A DNA stretch of 45,288 nucleotides from Chromatiales bacterium. GTDB taxonomy: Bacteria; Pseudomonadota; Gammaproteobacteria; Steroidobacterales; GCA-2729495. Under the pieces are notes generated by a model. That model worked only from the letters and a program-made list of their open reading frames with translations. It did not search any database and had not been told where the DNA came from. The stretch lies in NCBI GenBank assembly GCA_016789845.1, contig JAEUQA010000046.1, positions 1 to 45,288 on the forward strand. The letters are read 5' to 3'. Each line of letters opens with the position of its first letter. Position 1 is the stretch's first letter. Shown here in pieces: positions 25,369-33,302 of the stretch. A program made the translations under genes and the position numbers.

Positions 25369-26109
25369 TCAGGCCCCGAGTAGCAGGTTCCCGAGCTGGC
25401 GCTTCCGCTCCGGCCAGTCGGGCAGCTGGTGGTCCATGAGCCGGTAGAAGTCGCGGCCATGCCCCCGGTGCTCCAGGTGGCAAAGCTCGTGCACGACCAC
25501 GTACTCGCTGCACTCGCGGGGCGCGCGGATCAGCGCGAGATTCAGGGTCATCCGGCTTGCCTCGCGACGGACCCGACCCGCCAGCGTGCCCCAGCGGGTG
25601 CGCATGTTCCGGACCGAGATCGTCGGGCGCACGTGGCCACGGTCCAGGAACCACCCCACGCGTTCATCGAGGATCGCGGCGAACAGTTCGCCGGCGCGGG
25701 CCCGGTACCAGGCATCCAGGGCGCGGCGCACGCGGTCGGGACCCGCGCCCGGGGGAACGCCTATGCGGAGTACCCCGGGAAGGCGGGTTACGGTCGGGCG
25801 TCCGGCGATGGCCACCTCCAGCCGATGGAACTCCCCCACGTAGGACAGCAGGTCGCCGGTCAGGTAGGTGGGCGGTGGCGGCAGGGCCGCGGCGAGGCCG
25901 CGGAAACGCTGCACGTGGCGCCCGATCCACGGGGCGCGCTCGGCCAGGCGTGTCTCGATGAGTGCCCGCGGCCAGCCTGACGGCGCGCGAATGATGACCC
26001 GCGGCTCCGGATGGACTTCGATGGAGAGGGTACGCCGGCGCCTGGAGAGCCGGATTTCGCAGGGCACCTGGTCGGTCCCGACGCGCAGCAGATCAGTGGT
26101 GCCTTGCAT
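25369..26109 (-). CDS. YgjP-like metal-dependent hydrolase (M48-type HExxH)
   Basis: A 246-residue protein of the YgjP/WLM group. The zinc site is His207-Glu-Leu-Cys-His211 with the third histidine at 217 (HRGHGRDFYRLM), the standard HExxH-x5-H arrangement of this family. The usual RWGSC segment is present as RTRWGTLAG. The start is ATG at 26109 (MQGTTDLLRVGT); the longer open frame upstream crosses the divergent intergenic region and is not supported. Activity of the family is not established; an aminopeptidase or DNA-repair protease role has been suggested for relatives. Confidence 0.82.
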   Translation of the reverse strand: MQGTTDLLRVGTDQVPCEIRLSRRRRTLSIEVHPEPRVIIRAPSGWPRALIETRLAERAPWIGRHVQRFRGLAAALPPPPTYLTGDLLSYVGEFHRLEVAIAGRPTVTRLPGVLRIGVPPGAGPDRVRRALDAWYRARAGELFAAILDERVGWFLDRGHVRPTISVRNMRTRWGTLAGRVRREASRMTLNLALIRAPRECSEYVVVHELCHLEHRGHGRDFYRLMDHQLPDWPERKRQLGNLLLGA

Positions 26110-26114
26110 GTGCA

Positions 26115-26153
26115 GGCGATTGTAGGGACAGGGGACGCCGGGCCACAATCGCC
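26115..26153. promoter_or_regulatory. Inverted repeat in divergent promoter region
   Basis: GGCGATTGT at 26115-26123 is the exact reverse complement of ACAATCGCC at 26145-26153. It lies between the divergent YgjP-like and DUF1838 genes. The right half-site contains ACAAT, a -10-like string, so the repeat could be an operator or paired -10 boxes. No regulator is encoded alongside. Confidence 0.4.
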
Positions 26154-26188
26154 ATCCCGCAACGAAGGTTGTCCAGCCCGGAGCCCCC

Positions 26189-27259
26189 ATGCACTCGCGA
26201 CTCGTCACCGACCTCCTGCTGGACCGCCGTACGGCGCTCAAGGCCGCCGTCGGGCTGGGCGCAGGGCTCGCCGGGGCGCTGGTACCCGCCGTCCCGGCCG
26301 CCGCCAGCAGCAAGGCCGGGGGGCTGGACTACGCGGACCCGGCCGACAACCTCTACGCCTTCGGCAAGCTCTGGGCCGGCTACGACAGTCCGGTGATCGG
26401 CGGCTTCCACGGCCTCATGTACCTCCGCATTCCCGGCAAGCGCATGGTGCCGGTGTTCGGCTACACGGGCACCGGTGCGCTGCTGGCGCGGATCGACGAG
26501 AACAGGGACCTCTGGATCAAGTCCCGGGAGACCGGCTACTTCACCGACCTCCGCACGGGGGACATCCTGGAGACCTGGGCGAACCCGTTCACGGGCAGGA
26601 CCGTGCCCGTCTACCACTTCTACAACGACCTGCTGGTAGGCAAGGTCGGCAAGGAAATCCCCAAGTTCTTCCTCGGTACGGAAGGCGACAGCCCCACGCT
26701 GATGAACGAGGGCACGGCGTTCCCGGACGCCGCGGGGCGCTACCCCTTCGTCCTGCCCTTCGAGACCTACGGCGACGACATGATGCTGTCCTGGGACTAC
26801 ACCCACGACTACACCAATCCCGTCACGCCCGAGGGCTGGCCCCGCTCGTCCACGGGCAGGCGCACGACGCCGTCGGAGCACTTTACCTTCAACTTCTCCA
26901 GGCGTGAGCTGGAGGACCGGAGCCTGCCCACCGTGCGCTTCACTGCCGGCTTCACCCGCCTTTCCGAGTGCTGGCCCTTCATGCAGATGGGCGGCACCGA
27001 GTTCGCCGGCGCCACGCTCTTCGGCCGCATGTTCAGCCACAAGGGTCTGAAGGGCCTCGACGACGTGCCGCCCAAGGTGCGGGCCTACGTCGAGAAACAC
27101 GCGCCGGAGTACTTCACCCTGCCGGACGGCTGGACCCCCGACAACTCCCGGGTGGATACCTGGAAGGCCTATGCCCAGGACATTCCCCCGGAGAATCCGG
27201 CCTATCCCTGGAAGCCGTCGGCATTCAGGGTCCCGACCGGCAGCGGCCGCCGCGGGTAG
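26189..27259 (+). CDS. Tat-exported DUF1838 family protein
   Basis: A 356-residue protein starting with a twin-arginine signal (LDRRTALKAAVGLGAG, Arg13-Arg14), then a hydrophobic core and an AAAS cleavage region near 37-40. The mature part begins GGLDYADPADNLYAFGKLWAG and matches the DUF1838 family; it is rich in aromatic residues and has no cofactor motif I recognise. Export in folded form suggests a periplasmic cofactor-containing or complex-forming protein (inference). The TAG stop at 27257-27259 is inside a REP unit. Such proteins often sit near catabolic genes, as here. Confidence 0.8.
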   Translation: MHSRLVTDLLLDRRTALKAAVGLGAGLAGALVPAVPAAASSKAGGLDYADPADNLYAFGKLWAGYDSPVIGGFHGLMYLRIPGKRMVPVFGYTGTGALLARIDENRDLWIKSRETGYFTDLRTGDILETWANPFTGRTVPVYHFYNDLLVGKVGKEIPKFFLGTEGDSPTLMNEGTAFPDAAGRYPFVLPFETYGDDMMLSWDYTHDYTNPVTPEGWPRSSTGRRTTPSEHFTFNFSRRELEDRSLPTVRFTAGFTRLSECWPFMQMGGTEFAGATLFGRMFSHKGLKGLDDVPPKVRAYVEKHAPEYFTLPDGWTPDNSRVDTWKAYAQDIPPENPAYPWKPSAFRVPTGSGRRG

Positions 27260-27278
27260 GAGCGCGTTCACGCGCGAC
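27256..27278 (+). repeat. REP-type hairpin, supplies the stop codon of the DUF1838 gene
   Basis: The unit has the GTAGGAGCG head and CGAC tail with GCGCG-TTCA-CGCGC as its hairpin. The stem differs from other copies on both sides so that pairing is kept. The TAG of the head is the stop codon of the preceding gene. An inverted, near-identical copy lies at 27418, inside rlmN. Confidence 0.8.
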
Positions 27279-27289
27279 CCGCCGTCCCC

Positions 27290-28297
27290 ATGCGCATTGC
27301 CGACCTCAAAGGCCGCCTCCAGGCCGCTGGCGCGCGGCCCGTTCACGAGGCACGGGTGCTGCGGAACTGGATCCGGGCCCTGCCTCTCAATGACGACGGT
27401 GCGACGCCGGAACTGCCGTCGCGCCTGAAGGCGCTCCTGCCCGGACTTGCCGGTGAGCTGGAGGCCCTGGCCCGGGTGCGCTCGGAGCACACGGGCGCCG
27501 ACGGCTCCACGCGACTGCTGCTGGACCTGGCCGACGGCCAGTCGGTGGAAACCGTCCTGCTGCCGCCCACCGGCGTCTGCGTGTCCACCCAGGTCGGCTG
27601 CGCGGTGGGTTGCACCTTCTGCATGACGGGCCGGGAAGGGCTGCTCCGGCAGCTGGGCAGCGCCGAGATCGTCGCCCAGGTGGTGCTGGCCCGGGCCCGC
27701 CAGCCGGTGCGCAAGGTGGTGTTCATGGGGATGGGCGAGCCCGCCCACAACCTGGACAACGTGCTCGCGGCCATCCACCTGCTGGGCACTGTGGGCGACA
27801 TCGGCCACAAGAACCTGGTCTTTTCCACCGTCGGCGACCGGCGCGTGTTCGAGCGCCTGCCCGACGGTCCGGTGAAGCCCGCGCTGGCGCTCTCGCTGCA
27901 CACCACGTACCCCGACCTGCGTGCGCGCCTCCTGCCGAAGGCGCCGAAGCTCGATCCTGCTGAGCTGGTGGAGCTCGGCGAGCGCTACGCGCGGGCGACG
28001 ACCTACCCGATCCAGTACCAGTGGACGCTGCTGGCGGGGGTCAACGACAGCGACGCGGAGCTGGACCGCATCGTGGCCCTGCTGAAGGGCAAGTACGCGG
28101 TGATGAACTTCATTCCCTACAACACGGTGGACGGGCTCGACTACCGGCGGCCGTCCTGGGAGCGCGCGGCGGCGATGGCGCGCTACCTGCACCAGCGCGG
28201 CGTGCTGGCCAAGCTGCGCCGGTCGGCGGGGCAGGACGTGGACGGGGGCTGCGGGCAGTTGCGGGCCCGCGGCCGGACGGCTGCAGCCGCTGGCTGA
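27290..28297 (+). CDS. rlmN: RlmN-like radical SAM RNA methyltransferase
   Basis: A 335-residue member of the RlmN/Cfr family, which methylates C2 of adenosine in 23S rRNA (and tRNA). The [4Fe-4S] cysteines are Cys104, Cys108 and Cys111 (GCAVGCTFC). The two mechanistic cysteines fit Cys97 (TGVCVST) and Cys321 (GGCGQLRA), at the same spacing as in E. coli RlmN. It is shorter than the usual 370-390 residues, mainly at the N-terminus, and may be a paralogue of a housekeeping RlmN elsewhere. Residues 44-50 (SRLKALL) are encoded by a REP-like sequence. Start: ATG at 27290. Confidence 0.87.
   Translation: MRIADLKGRLQAAGARPVHEARVLRNWIRALPLNDDGATPELPSRLKALLPGLAGELEALARVRSEHTGADGSTRLLLDLADGQSVETVLLPPTGVCVSTQVGCAVGCTFCMTGREGLLRQLGSAEIVAQVVLARARQPVRKVVFMGMGEPAHNLDNVLAAIHLLGTVGDIGHKNLVFSTVGDRRVFERLPDGPVKPALALSLHTTYPDLRARLLPKAPKLDPAELVELGERYARATTYPIQYQWTLLAGVNDSDAELDRIVALLKGKYAVMNFIPYNTVDGLDYRRPSWERAAAMARYLHQRGVLAKLRRSAGQDVDGGCGQLRARGRTAAAAG
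27418..27440 (-). repeat. REP-like unit inside the rlmN coding sequence
   Basis: This 23-nt stretch differs from the unit at 35-57 and 41752-41774 by one base (CTCCTGC in place of CTCCTAC). It is read in frame as SRLKALL within the N-terminal domain of the RlmN-like protein. It is oriented opposite to the copy at 27256, making an inverted pair around the gene start. Confidence 0.7.
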
Positions 28298-28300
28298 GCG

Positions 28301-28966
28301 TCAGGCCGCTGGCGTAATCAGGCGGGGGTCATTGTTCCGCGGCGAGTTCACCGCGGTGCTCACCGTGTGGGCCAGCATCTGCCGCTCCGGGTACGGCTGC
28401 AGGCAGGCGAGGGCGCTGGCCGGGTCGCCGGTGAGCCAGGCACCGTGATCCGCCCGGCGCAGGATCGCCGGCATGCGGGCCTTGCTGTTGTGGATCTCGG
28501 CCATGAACGGATTGGCGGTCATCGTGATGATCGTGCAGGACTCGAGCACCCTGCCATCCGCGGCCACCGACGCGTCCCAAAGCCCCGCGAGCCCGAAGAC
28601 CGGCTGGTCGGCGAGATGGATGTACCAGGGCTGCTTCCCGCCGTCCTGCACCTGCCACTCGTAGAAGCCGAGCGCGGGCAGGATGCAGCGCTGGCCCCGC
28701 TTCCAGGGTGTCCGGTACGTCGCCGCGGTGGCGATCGTCTCGACCCGCGCGTTGATGGTGCTCAGCTTCGGCGGCACCCCTTTTGCCCAGAACGGCACGA
28801 GTCCCCAGCGGATGAGCTCGCAGGTGCGCTCCCCCTCGCGCTCCCGGACGACGGGCACGGCGGTGGTCGGCGCGATGTTGTAGCTCTCGAAGAGCGGCGG
28901 CGGGCGCGTCAGCTCCCAGTCCCGCTCCAGGGATGCATCGATCTTCGAGACGTAGCGTCCGCACAC
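28301..28966 (-). CDS. yedK: SRAP-domain protein (HMCES/YedK family)
   Basis: A 221-residue SOS-response-associated peptidase domain protein, which forms a covalent thiazolidine crosslink with abasic sites in single-stranded DNA through Cys2. The start must place a cysteine second: GTG at 28966 gives (M)CGRYVSK, although the frame stays open upstream to 29086. Family motifs follow: SYNIAPTT, INARVET, GFYEW and the histidine motif EIHNSKARMP. Convergent with rlmN, with 3 nt between the stops. It is divergent from the methyltransferase gene. Confidence 0.92.
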   Translation of the reverse strand: MCGRYVSKIDASLERDWELTRPPPLFESYNIAPTTAVPVVREREGERTCELIRWGLVPFWAKGVPPKLSTINARVETIATAATYRTPWKRGQRCILPALGFYEWQVQDGGKQPWYIHLADQPVFGLAGLWDASVAADGRVLESCTIITMTANPFMAEIHNSKARMPAILRRADHGAWLTGDPASALACLQPYPERQMLAHTVSTAVNSPRNNDPRLITPAA

Positions 28967-29039
28967 GGTTAGTGTTTCCGGGCCATGGCCTGCGCAGTGT
29001 GGAGCATACTGGCGGCCATGACAGTGGGGGAGGTGCCAG

Positions 29040-29669
29040 GTGGATGACGTCCGGTCCGGCGGGCAGACGGGCATCAGCCGGCGCACCCTGGACCACTACG
29101 ACCGGCACGCGGAAAGCTTCCGGGCCGGGACCCGGGACCACGACGTCAGCCAGAATATCGAGGCCCTGCTCGGCGCGATCACGGGCGAGCCGCCCTTCGC
29201 CATACTCGACCTCGGTTGCGGACCGGGCCGGGACCTGCGGGCGTTCCGGGAGCGGGGCCACCGGCCGGTCGGCCTCGACGGCGCCGGGGCGTTCGTTCGC
29301 ATGGCCCGGGCCGACACGGGCTGCGAGGTCTGGCACCAGGAATTCCTGGCACTGGCGCTGCCCGCTGCGCACTTCGACGGCGTGTTCGCCAATGCCTCGC
29401 TCTTCCACGTCCCCACGGCTGACCTGCCGCGCGTGCTCGGCGAACTGCACGCCACTTTGAAGCCTGGCGGGGTCCTGTTCAGTTCGAACCCGCGGGGTGA
29501 CAACCGGGAAGGCTGGAACAATGGCCGCTACGGCGTGTACCACGACCTGGAATCCTGGCGACGCTACGTCACTGGCGCCGGCTTCGCGGAGATCGGGCAC
29601 TACTACCGGCCAGCGGGCTTGCCCCGGGATCAGCAGCCCTGGCTGGCCAGCGTCTGGCGGCGGCCGTGA
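29040..29669 (+). CDS. Class I SAM-dependent methyltransferase
   Basis: A 209-residue protein with a Methyltransf_11/25-type core. Motif I is AILDLGCGPGRDLRAF, motif II includes PVGLDGAGAFVRMAR, and the post-III segment is ELHATLKPGGVLFSSNPRG. The N-terminal HYDRHAESFRAGTRDHDVSQNIEALL resembles small-molecule or lipid methyltransferases. The substrate is unknown. Start: GTG at 29040, supported by GGGGAGG 6 nt upstream. Confidence 0.83.
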   Translation: MDDVRSGGQTGISRRTLDHYDRHAESFRAGTRDHDVSQNIEALLGAITGEPPFAILDLGCGPGRDLRAFRERGHRPVGLDGAGAFVRMARADTGCEVWHQEFLALALPAAHFDGVFANASLFHVPTADLPRVLGELHATLKPGGVLFSSNPRGDNREGWNNGRYGVYHDLESWRRYVTGAGFAEIGHYYRPAGLPRDQQPWLASVWRRP

Positions 29670-29712
29670 CTGCGGCGGCCCTGTTCCCCGATCGTGTACA
29701 TTGCCGGCTGTG

Positions 29713-30165
29713 ATGACTCCCGCGCTCACTCTCCTCCCGATTGGCCGTGATGGCAGCGTGCCGGCGACCGGCCTGGTGGTGGCGGGGATCGCCGCGGCCG
29801 TCGCCGAGGCCACTGCCGGAATGTACAGGGTCACCGGCTTCAGGCCACCCTGGACCGGTTACCTGGCGCTGTGCGGTGAGCAGATCGTCGGCACCTGCGC
29901 CTTCAAGGCCGCGCCTTCCGACGGCGCCGTCGAGATTGCCTTCTTCACGTTTCCCGGCCACGAGGGCCAGGGCTTCGCCACGGCCATGGCCCGGCAGCTC
30001 ATCGACATCGCCTACGGGGCCGACCGCTCCCTGAAGATCATCGCCCACACGCGGCCGGAGCGGAACGCGTCCAACGCGGTGCTCAGCAAGCTCGGCTTCC
30101 TGCTCCTCGGCGACTACGAGGATCCCGCGGACGGTACGGTGTGGGAGTGGGAGTACATCCGCTAG
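29713..30165 (+). CDS. GNAT-family N-acetyltransferase
   Basis: A 150-residue acetyltransferase. The acetyl-CoA loop is GHEGQGFATAMARQLID, following the beta-4 strand AFFTFP, and HTRPERNASNAVLSKLGF is the typical beta-5/alpha-4 region of RimJ/RimL-like enzymes. The target is unknown. Start: ATG at 29713; the frame is open upstream but overlaps the methyltransferase. A TACATT box ends 10 nt before the ATG. Confidence 0.82.
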   Translation: MTPALTLLPIGRDGSVPATGLVVAGIAAAVAEATAGMYRVTGFRPPWTGYLALCGEQIVGTCAFKAAPSDGAVEIAFFTFPGHEGQGFATAMARQLIDIAYGADRSLKIIAHTRPERNASNAVLSKLGFLLLGDYEDPADGTVWEWEYIR

Positions 30166-30170
30166 CGCTG

Positions 30171-30656
30171 CTACTTCCCGGTCGCCGGATTGCGCGGCTT
30201 CGCGTCGTCGTAGCGCCGGCCGTCCTTGTGCGCGTACCCGGCCCGGCCCGCGAGTGCGTGCAGGTCGATATCCGGATAGTGCGCCTCGTCGTCCGGCTGG
30301 CGCGACCCGACCTCGAGTACCAGTGCGTCCGCCCCCGAGCGGTTCTGCAGGTGGTGGCCATTGGCGGCGCCCGCCTTGAAGCCCGCCGCGTCCCCGGCGC
30401 GCAGGGTTTCCTCCCCGGCATCGGTCACCAGCACGACCTCGCCGGCAACCACGTAGACGAATTCGTCCTCCCGGGTGTGCCAGTGCCTCTGGCTCGACCA
30501 GGTACCCGGTGTCAGGCGTAGCAGGTTCACGCCGAACTGGGTGAGGCCGGCCGCGTCGCCCAGCACCTGCCGGACCCGGTTCCGGCAGGGGGTGTCGTAG
30601 GGCGGGGGGTAGCGGGTGCCGGTCACACGGGCGGCATTGCTGGGGTCGATCTTCAT
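30171..30656 (-). CDS. Cupin-domain protein
   Basis: A 161-residue single-domain cupin. Motif 1 is HWHTREDEFVYVVAGE, with two His and one Glu as metal ligands. Motif 2 is AGDAAGFKAGAANGHHLQN, with the final His. The C-terminal tail (HYPDIDLHALAG..GYAHKDGRRYDD) is the form found in many proteobacterial cupins of unknown activity. It is convergent with the GNAT gene, with 5 nt between stops. No catalytic role can be assigned. Confidence 0.85.
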   Translation of the reverse strand: MKIDPSNAARVTGTRYPPPYDTPCRNRVRQVLGDAAGLTQFGVNLLRLTPGTWSSQRHWHTREDEFVYVVAGEVVLVTDAGEETLRAGDAAGFKAGAANGHHLQNRSGADALVLEVGSRQPDDEAHYPDIDLHALAGRAGYAHKDGRRYDDAKPRNPATGK

Positions 30657-30870
30657 GGCCGTGGGTCCTGGCTGGCTGACGGGCTGGTTTGACGGTCAAG
30701 CCTAGCGCGATCAGGCACCTGCGACTGAACGCTTCCTGAACATTCCCCGCCCGCCAGCCGGCCGCGTCGACCGCCCGCGACAATCCCGGTTTGCTCCGCC
30801 GCCCAATTGGGTACACTCCCGTGAACCGGCGTCCAAAAATTCAGGCAACTCAAGCCTTAGGGAGACAGTC

Positions 30871-31452
30871 ATGTTCGAACGCACGAAGAAGCCCGGCGAC
30901 CCCGTCGAGACCCCCGCCAGCAGCTACCAGCCCCCCGCCAGCAGTTCCGCCACCGACTCCGCGCCACGTCCCGCTGCCGGTCCGGCGACGTCCACGTCGC
31001 GTGCCCGGACGACGGCTGTCATCGGCCCGTCCATCCAGATCGAGGGCACGCTGCGCGGCCAGGAGGACGTCTTCGTGGAAGGCGAGGTGACGGGCACGAT
31101 CCAGCTCCAGAGCAATACGCTGACGATCGGCACGTCCGGCAAGATCAAGGCCGACGTCTACGCGCACACCGTATTCGTCGAAGGCTCCATGGACGGCGAC
31201 CTGTTCGGCTCCGAGCAGGTGATCATCCGCAAGAGCGCCAGGGTCCGCGGCAACATCACCTCGCCCCGCGTCACCCTGGAAGACGGTGCCGCGTTCAAGG
31301 GCTCCATCGAGATGGACCCGGAGTCAGTGAAGAACGTCCTCGGGACGGCTGCCAGCGCGAACCGCGGCCCGGCGCCCGCGCGTCCTGCATCGGCGCCGCA
31401 ACCCGTCGCCGGCGCGGCGTCGATCAGCAACCTGGGTGGCCAGTCGCGTTGA
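30871..31452 (+). CDS. Bactofilin
   Basis: A 193-residue bactofilin (polymer-forming cytoskeletal protein). A disordered Pro/Ser/Thr-rich N-terminus (about 1-48) is followed by a right-handed beta-helix domain (about 50-155: IGPSIQIEGTLRGQEDVFVEGEVTG.. with repeats about every 18 residues) and a Pro/Ala-rich tail. Bactofilins form non-polar filaments at the membrane and organise cell-wall enzymes or appendages. RBS GGGAG lies 6 nt before the ATG, and a TACACT box lies about 60 nt upstream. The stop overlaps the next start (TTGA). Confidence 0.92.
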   Translation: MFERTKKPGDPVETPASSYQPPASSSATDSAPRPAAGPATSTSRARTTAVIGPSIQIEGTLRGQEDVFVEGEVTGTIQLQSNTLTIGTSGKIKADVYAHTVFVEGSMDGDLFGSEQVIIRKSARVRGNITSPRVTLEDGAAFKGSIEMDPESVKNVLGTAASANRGPAPARPASAPQPVAGAASISNLGGQSR

Positions 31453-32057
31453 GCCTTCCCGGTCGCGCCGCGAAGTTGCCAGCGGCGGAACCGGCGGCCG
31501 TCAACGCGCCGCTGTTCCGCCGGCTGGTGGACTCGCTGAGCGCGGAGAAGCGCTCCGTCGTCCTTGATCTCGGTCCCGTGCGGTCAGAGACCGTCGCGCT
31601 GCTGACGCCCTTTCGCTGCCGGCTGGATATCGCCGACCTGGCGGAGGGCCTGCAGGCCCTCGACCAGGAGCCGGATCCGGCGCTGCTCCGCGAACGGGCC
31701 GAAGCCCTGTTGCCGCCGCCGCGGCCGGAGCCGGTCGACATCGTGCTCTGCTGGGACCTGCTCAATTATTTGCAGCGGCCGGCGATTGCCGCGCTGATGA
31801 CCTGCATCTCAGCCAGGATGCGGCCGGGCGGGTTTGCCCACCTGCTGATCGTGTATTCGGGCACCACCATGCCGGCGCGGCCCAGCCGGTTTGCGCCCTT
31901 GCCCGATGGCCGGTTGATCGAGACGGCGACCACGGACGCCAGGCGCAGCGCGCCCCGCTATTCCCCCGAGGACCTGGGGAAGTGCATGCGGGGCTTGAGG
32001 TCAGAGAGTGCCACCCTGCTCCGGAACGGGATGCAGGAGTTCCTGTTTCGCGCCTAG
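31449..32057 (+). CDS. Degenerate methyltransferase-like protein coupled to bactofilin
   Basis: A 202-residue protein with a class I methyltransferase outline: the motif I position reads VVLDLGPVRSETVALL, where the GxGxG loop is lost. DIVLCWDLLNYLQRPAIAALM and ISARMRPGGFAHLLIVY match the post-motif II and III segments. SAM binding is therefore doubtful. The start is TTG at 31449, overlapping the bactofilin stop, which indicates coupled translation. Its last 57 nt overlap the convergent DUF418 gene. Inference: a bactofilin-associated protein, perhaps non-enzymatic. Confidence 0.7.
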   Translation: MSLPGRAAKLPAAEPAAVNAPLFRRLVDSLSAEKRSVVLDLGPVRSETVALLTPFRCRLDIADLAEGLQALDQEPDPALLRERAEALLPPPRPEPVDIVLCWDLLNYLQRPAIAALMTCISARMRPGGFAHLLIVYSGTTMPARPSRFAPLPDGRLIETATTDARRSAPRYSPEDLGKCMRGLRSESATLLRNGMQEFLFRA

Positions 32058-33302
32058 GCGGCGCCGGTAGGTCAGCGACCGCCACACCCATTCGAAGGGG
32101 CCGATCTGGTAGCGCTGCAGCCACCAGCCGCTCCAGGCCAGTTCCAGCGTCCAGATGCCGAGGACGACGAAGTACAGCTGGTAGCCCGTGACCTTGCCGT
32201 ACAGTCCCAGGCCGAAGCCGTAGAAGATCAGCGCGCAGAGGATCGACTGGGCCAGGTAGTTGGTCAGCGCCATCCGCCCGGCGGCCGCCAGCGCGCGCCG
32301 GATCGCGACCCCGCCCGCCGAGTGGCAGAACCAGAGGATCAGTCCCAGGTAGCCGAGCGCCATGGCGAGGCGGCGCACGTCGTAGGTGAGCTTGGTGATC
32401 TCGACGGTCACCGGGTGAAAGTCTGACGCGAGCAGCGTGCTCGTCTGCCAGATCGCCAGCGGCAGGCCGATGGCGAAGCCGGCGACGCTCATCGCCGCGT
32501 ACCGGCTGCGGGGCGCCGGCCGGGTCAGGATGCCGGACCGGCACAGCACCATGCCGAGGATCATCATCGCCAGCGCATCGAGGAACCACCACTTCACGGC
32601 GACGATGGTCTGCAGGATGATGCTGACCTTGGCCTGGCGGATGAAAATGTCCGTGAAGCCGCCCGTCTGCATGGTGCGGATGTCGGTGGCCATGTCGTCG
32701 TCGGCCGGGCTCGGCCGGGCCTTGCCGAGTTCCTTCGCCCATTCCGCGGCCGCCGCGCTCCCGGGCTGCTGGATGCTGGCGGCCTCCAGTTCGCGCAGGT
32801 GGCCGATCTCGAGGCCCCGGAGGACCGCGGGCACCGTCAGGGCGCCCAGCACGATTGCCAGCAGCACGGGCGTGCGCAGCTTGCGCAGCGGGAACAGGCA
32901 CAGCCCGGCCAGGCCGTAGACGAAGAGGATGTCGGCGGGCCACATGAAGATGTAGGCGTTCACGAGGCCGAACGCGATCAGCACGAAGGTGCGGCGATAC
33001 CAGTTGCCGCGCGCGGCACCGGATGAGTCGTCCTTTTCCTGTCGTGTCATGAACAGCAGGGCGCCGGCGCCGAAGATGAGCGACAACAGCGTGCGCTGGC
33101 TGCCCTCGAAGAGCGTGTGGATCACCACCCAGGTGGCGACCGGCGCGCCGGCCCGGTCGGCGATGGCCAGGGGATAGTCGAAGAAGGCCTGGGGCCCGGC
33201 GAAGGCCCAGATGTTCATGAGCAGCACGCCGAGCACGGCGATGCCACGGGCTACGTCCAGCGCCTGGACGCGTTCCTGCTGGGGAACCGGCCCGGTGTTC
33301 AC
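32001..33302 (-). CDS. DUF418/YeiB-like integral membrane protein
   Basis: A 433-residue, roughly ten-helix membrane protein starting ERVQALDVARGIAVLGVLLMNI, the typical N-terminus of DUF418/YeiB-like proteins. RMALTNYLAQSILCALIFYGFGLGLYG and GPFEWVWRSLTY near the C-terminus are the DUF418 core. The family is thought to act in transport or membrane modification; function is unproven. The start is GTG at 33302, overlapping the TGA of the upstream peptidase gene (GTGA), so the two are coupled. Its 3' end overlaps the convergent gene. Confidence 0.87.
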   Translation of the reverse strand: MNTGPVPQQERVQALDVARGIAVLGVLLMNIWAFAGPQAFFDYPLAIADRAGAPVATWVVIHTLFEGSQRTLLSLIFGAGALLFMTRQEKDDSSGAARGNWYRRTFVLIAFGLVNAYIFMWPADILFVYGLAGLCLFPLRKLRTPVLLAIVLGALTVPAVLRGLEIGHLRELEAASIQQPGSAAAAEWAKELGKARPSPADDDMATDIRTMQTGGFTDIFIRQAKVSIILQTIVAVKWWFLDALAMMILGMVLCRSGILTRPAPRSRYAAMSVAGFAIGLPLAIWQTSTLLASDFHPVTVEITKLTYDVRRLAMALGYLGLILWFCHSAGGVAIRRALAAAGRMALTNYLAQSILCALIFYGFGLGLYGKVTGYQLYFVVLGIWTLELAWSGWWLQRYQIGPFEWVWRSLTYRRRLGAKQELLHPVPEQGGTL

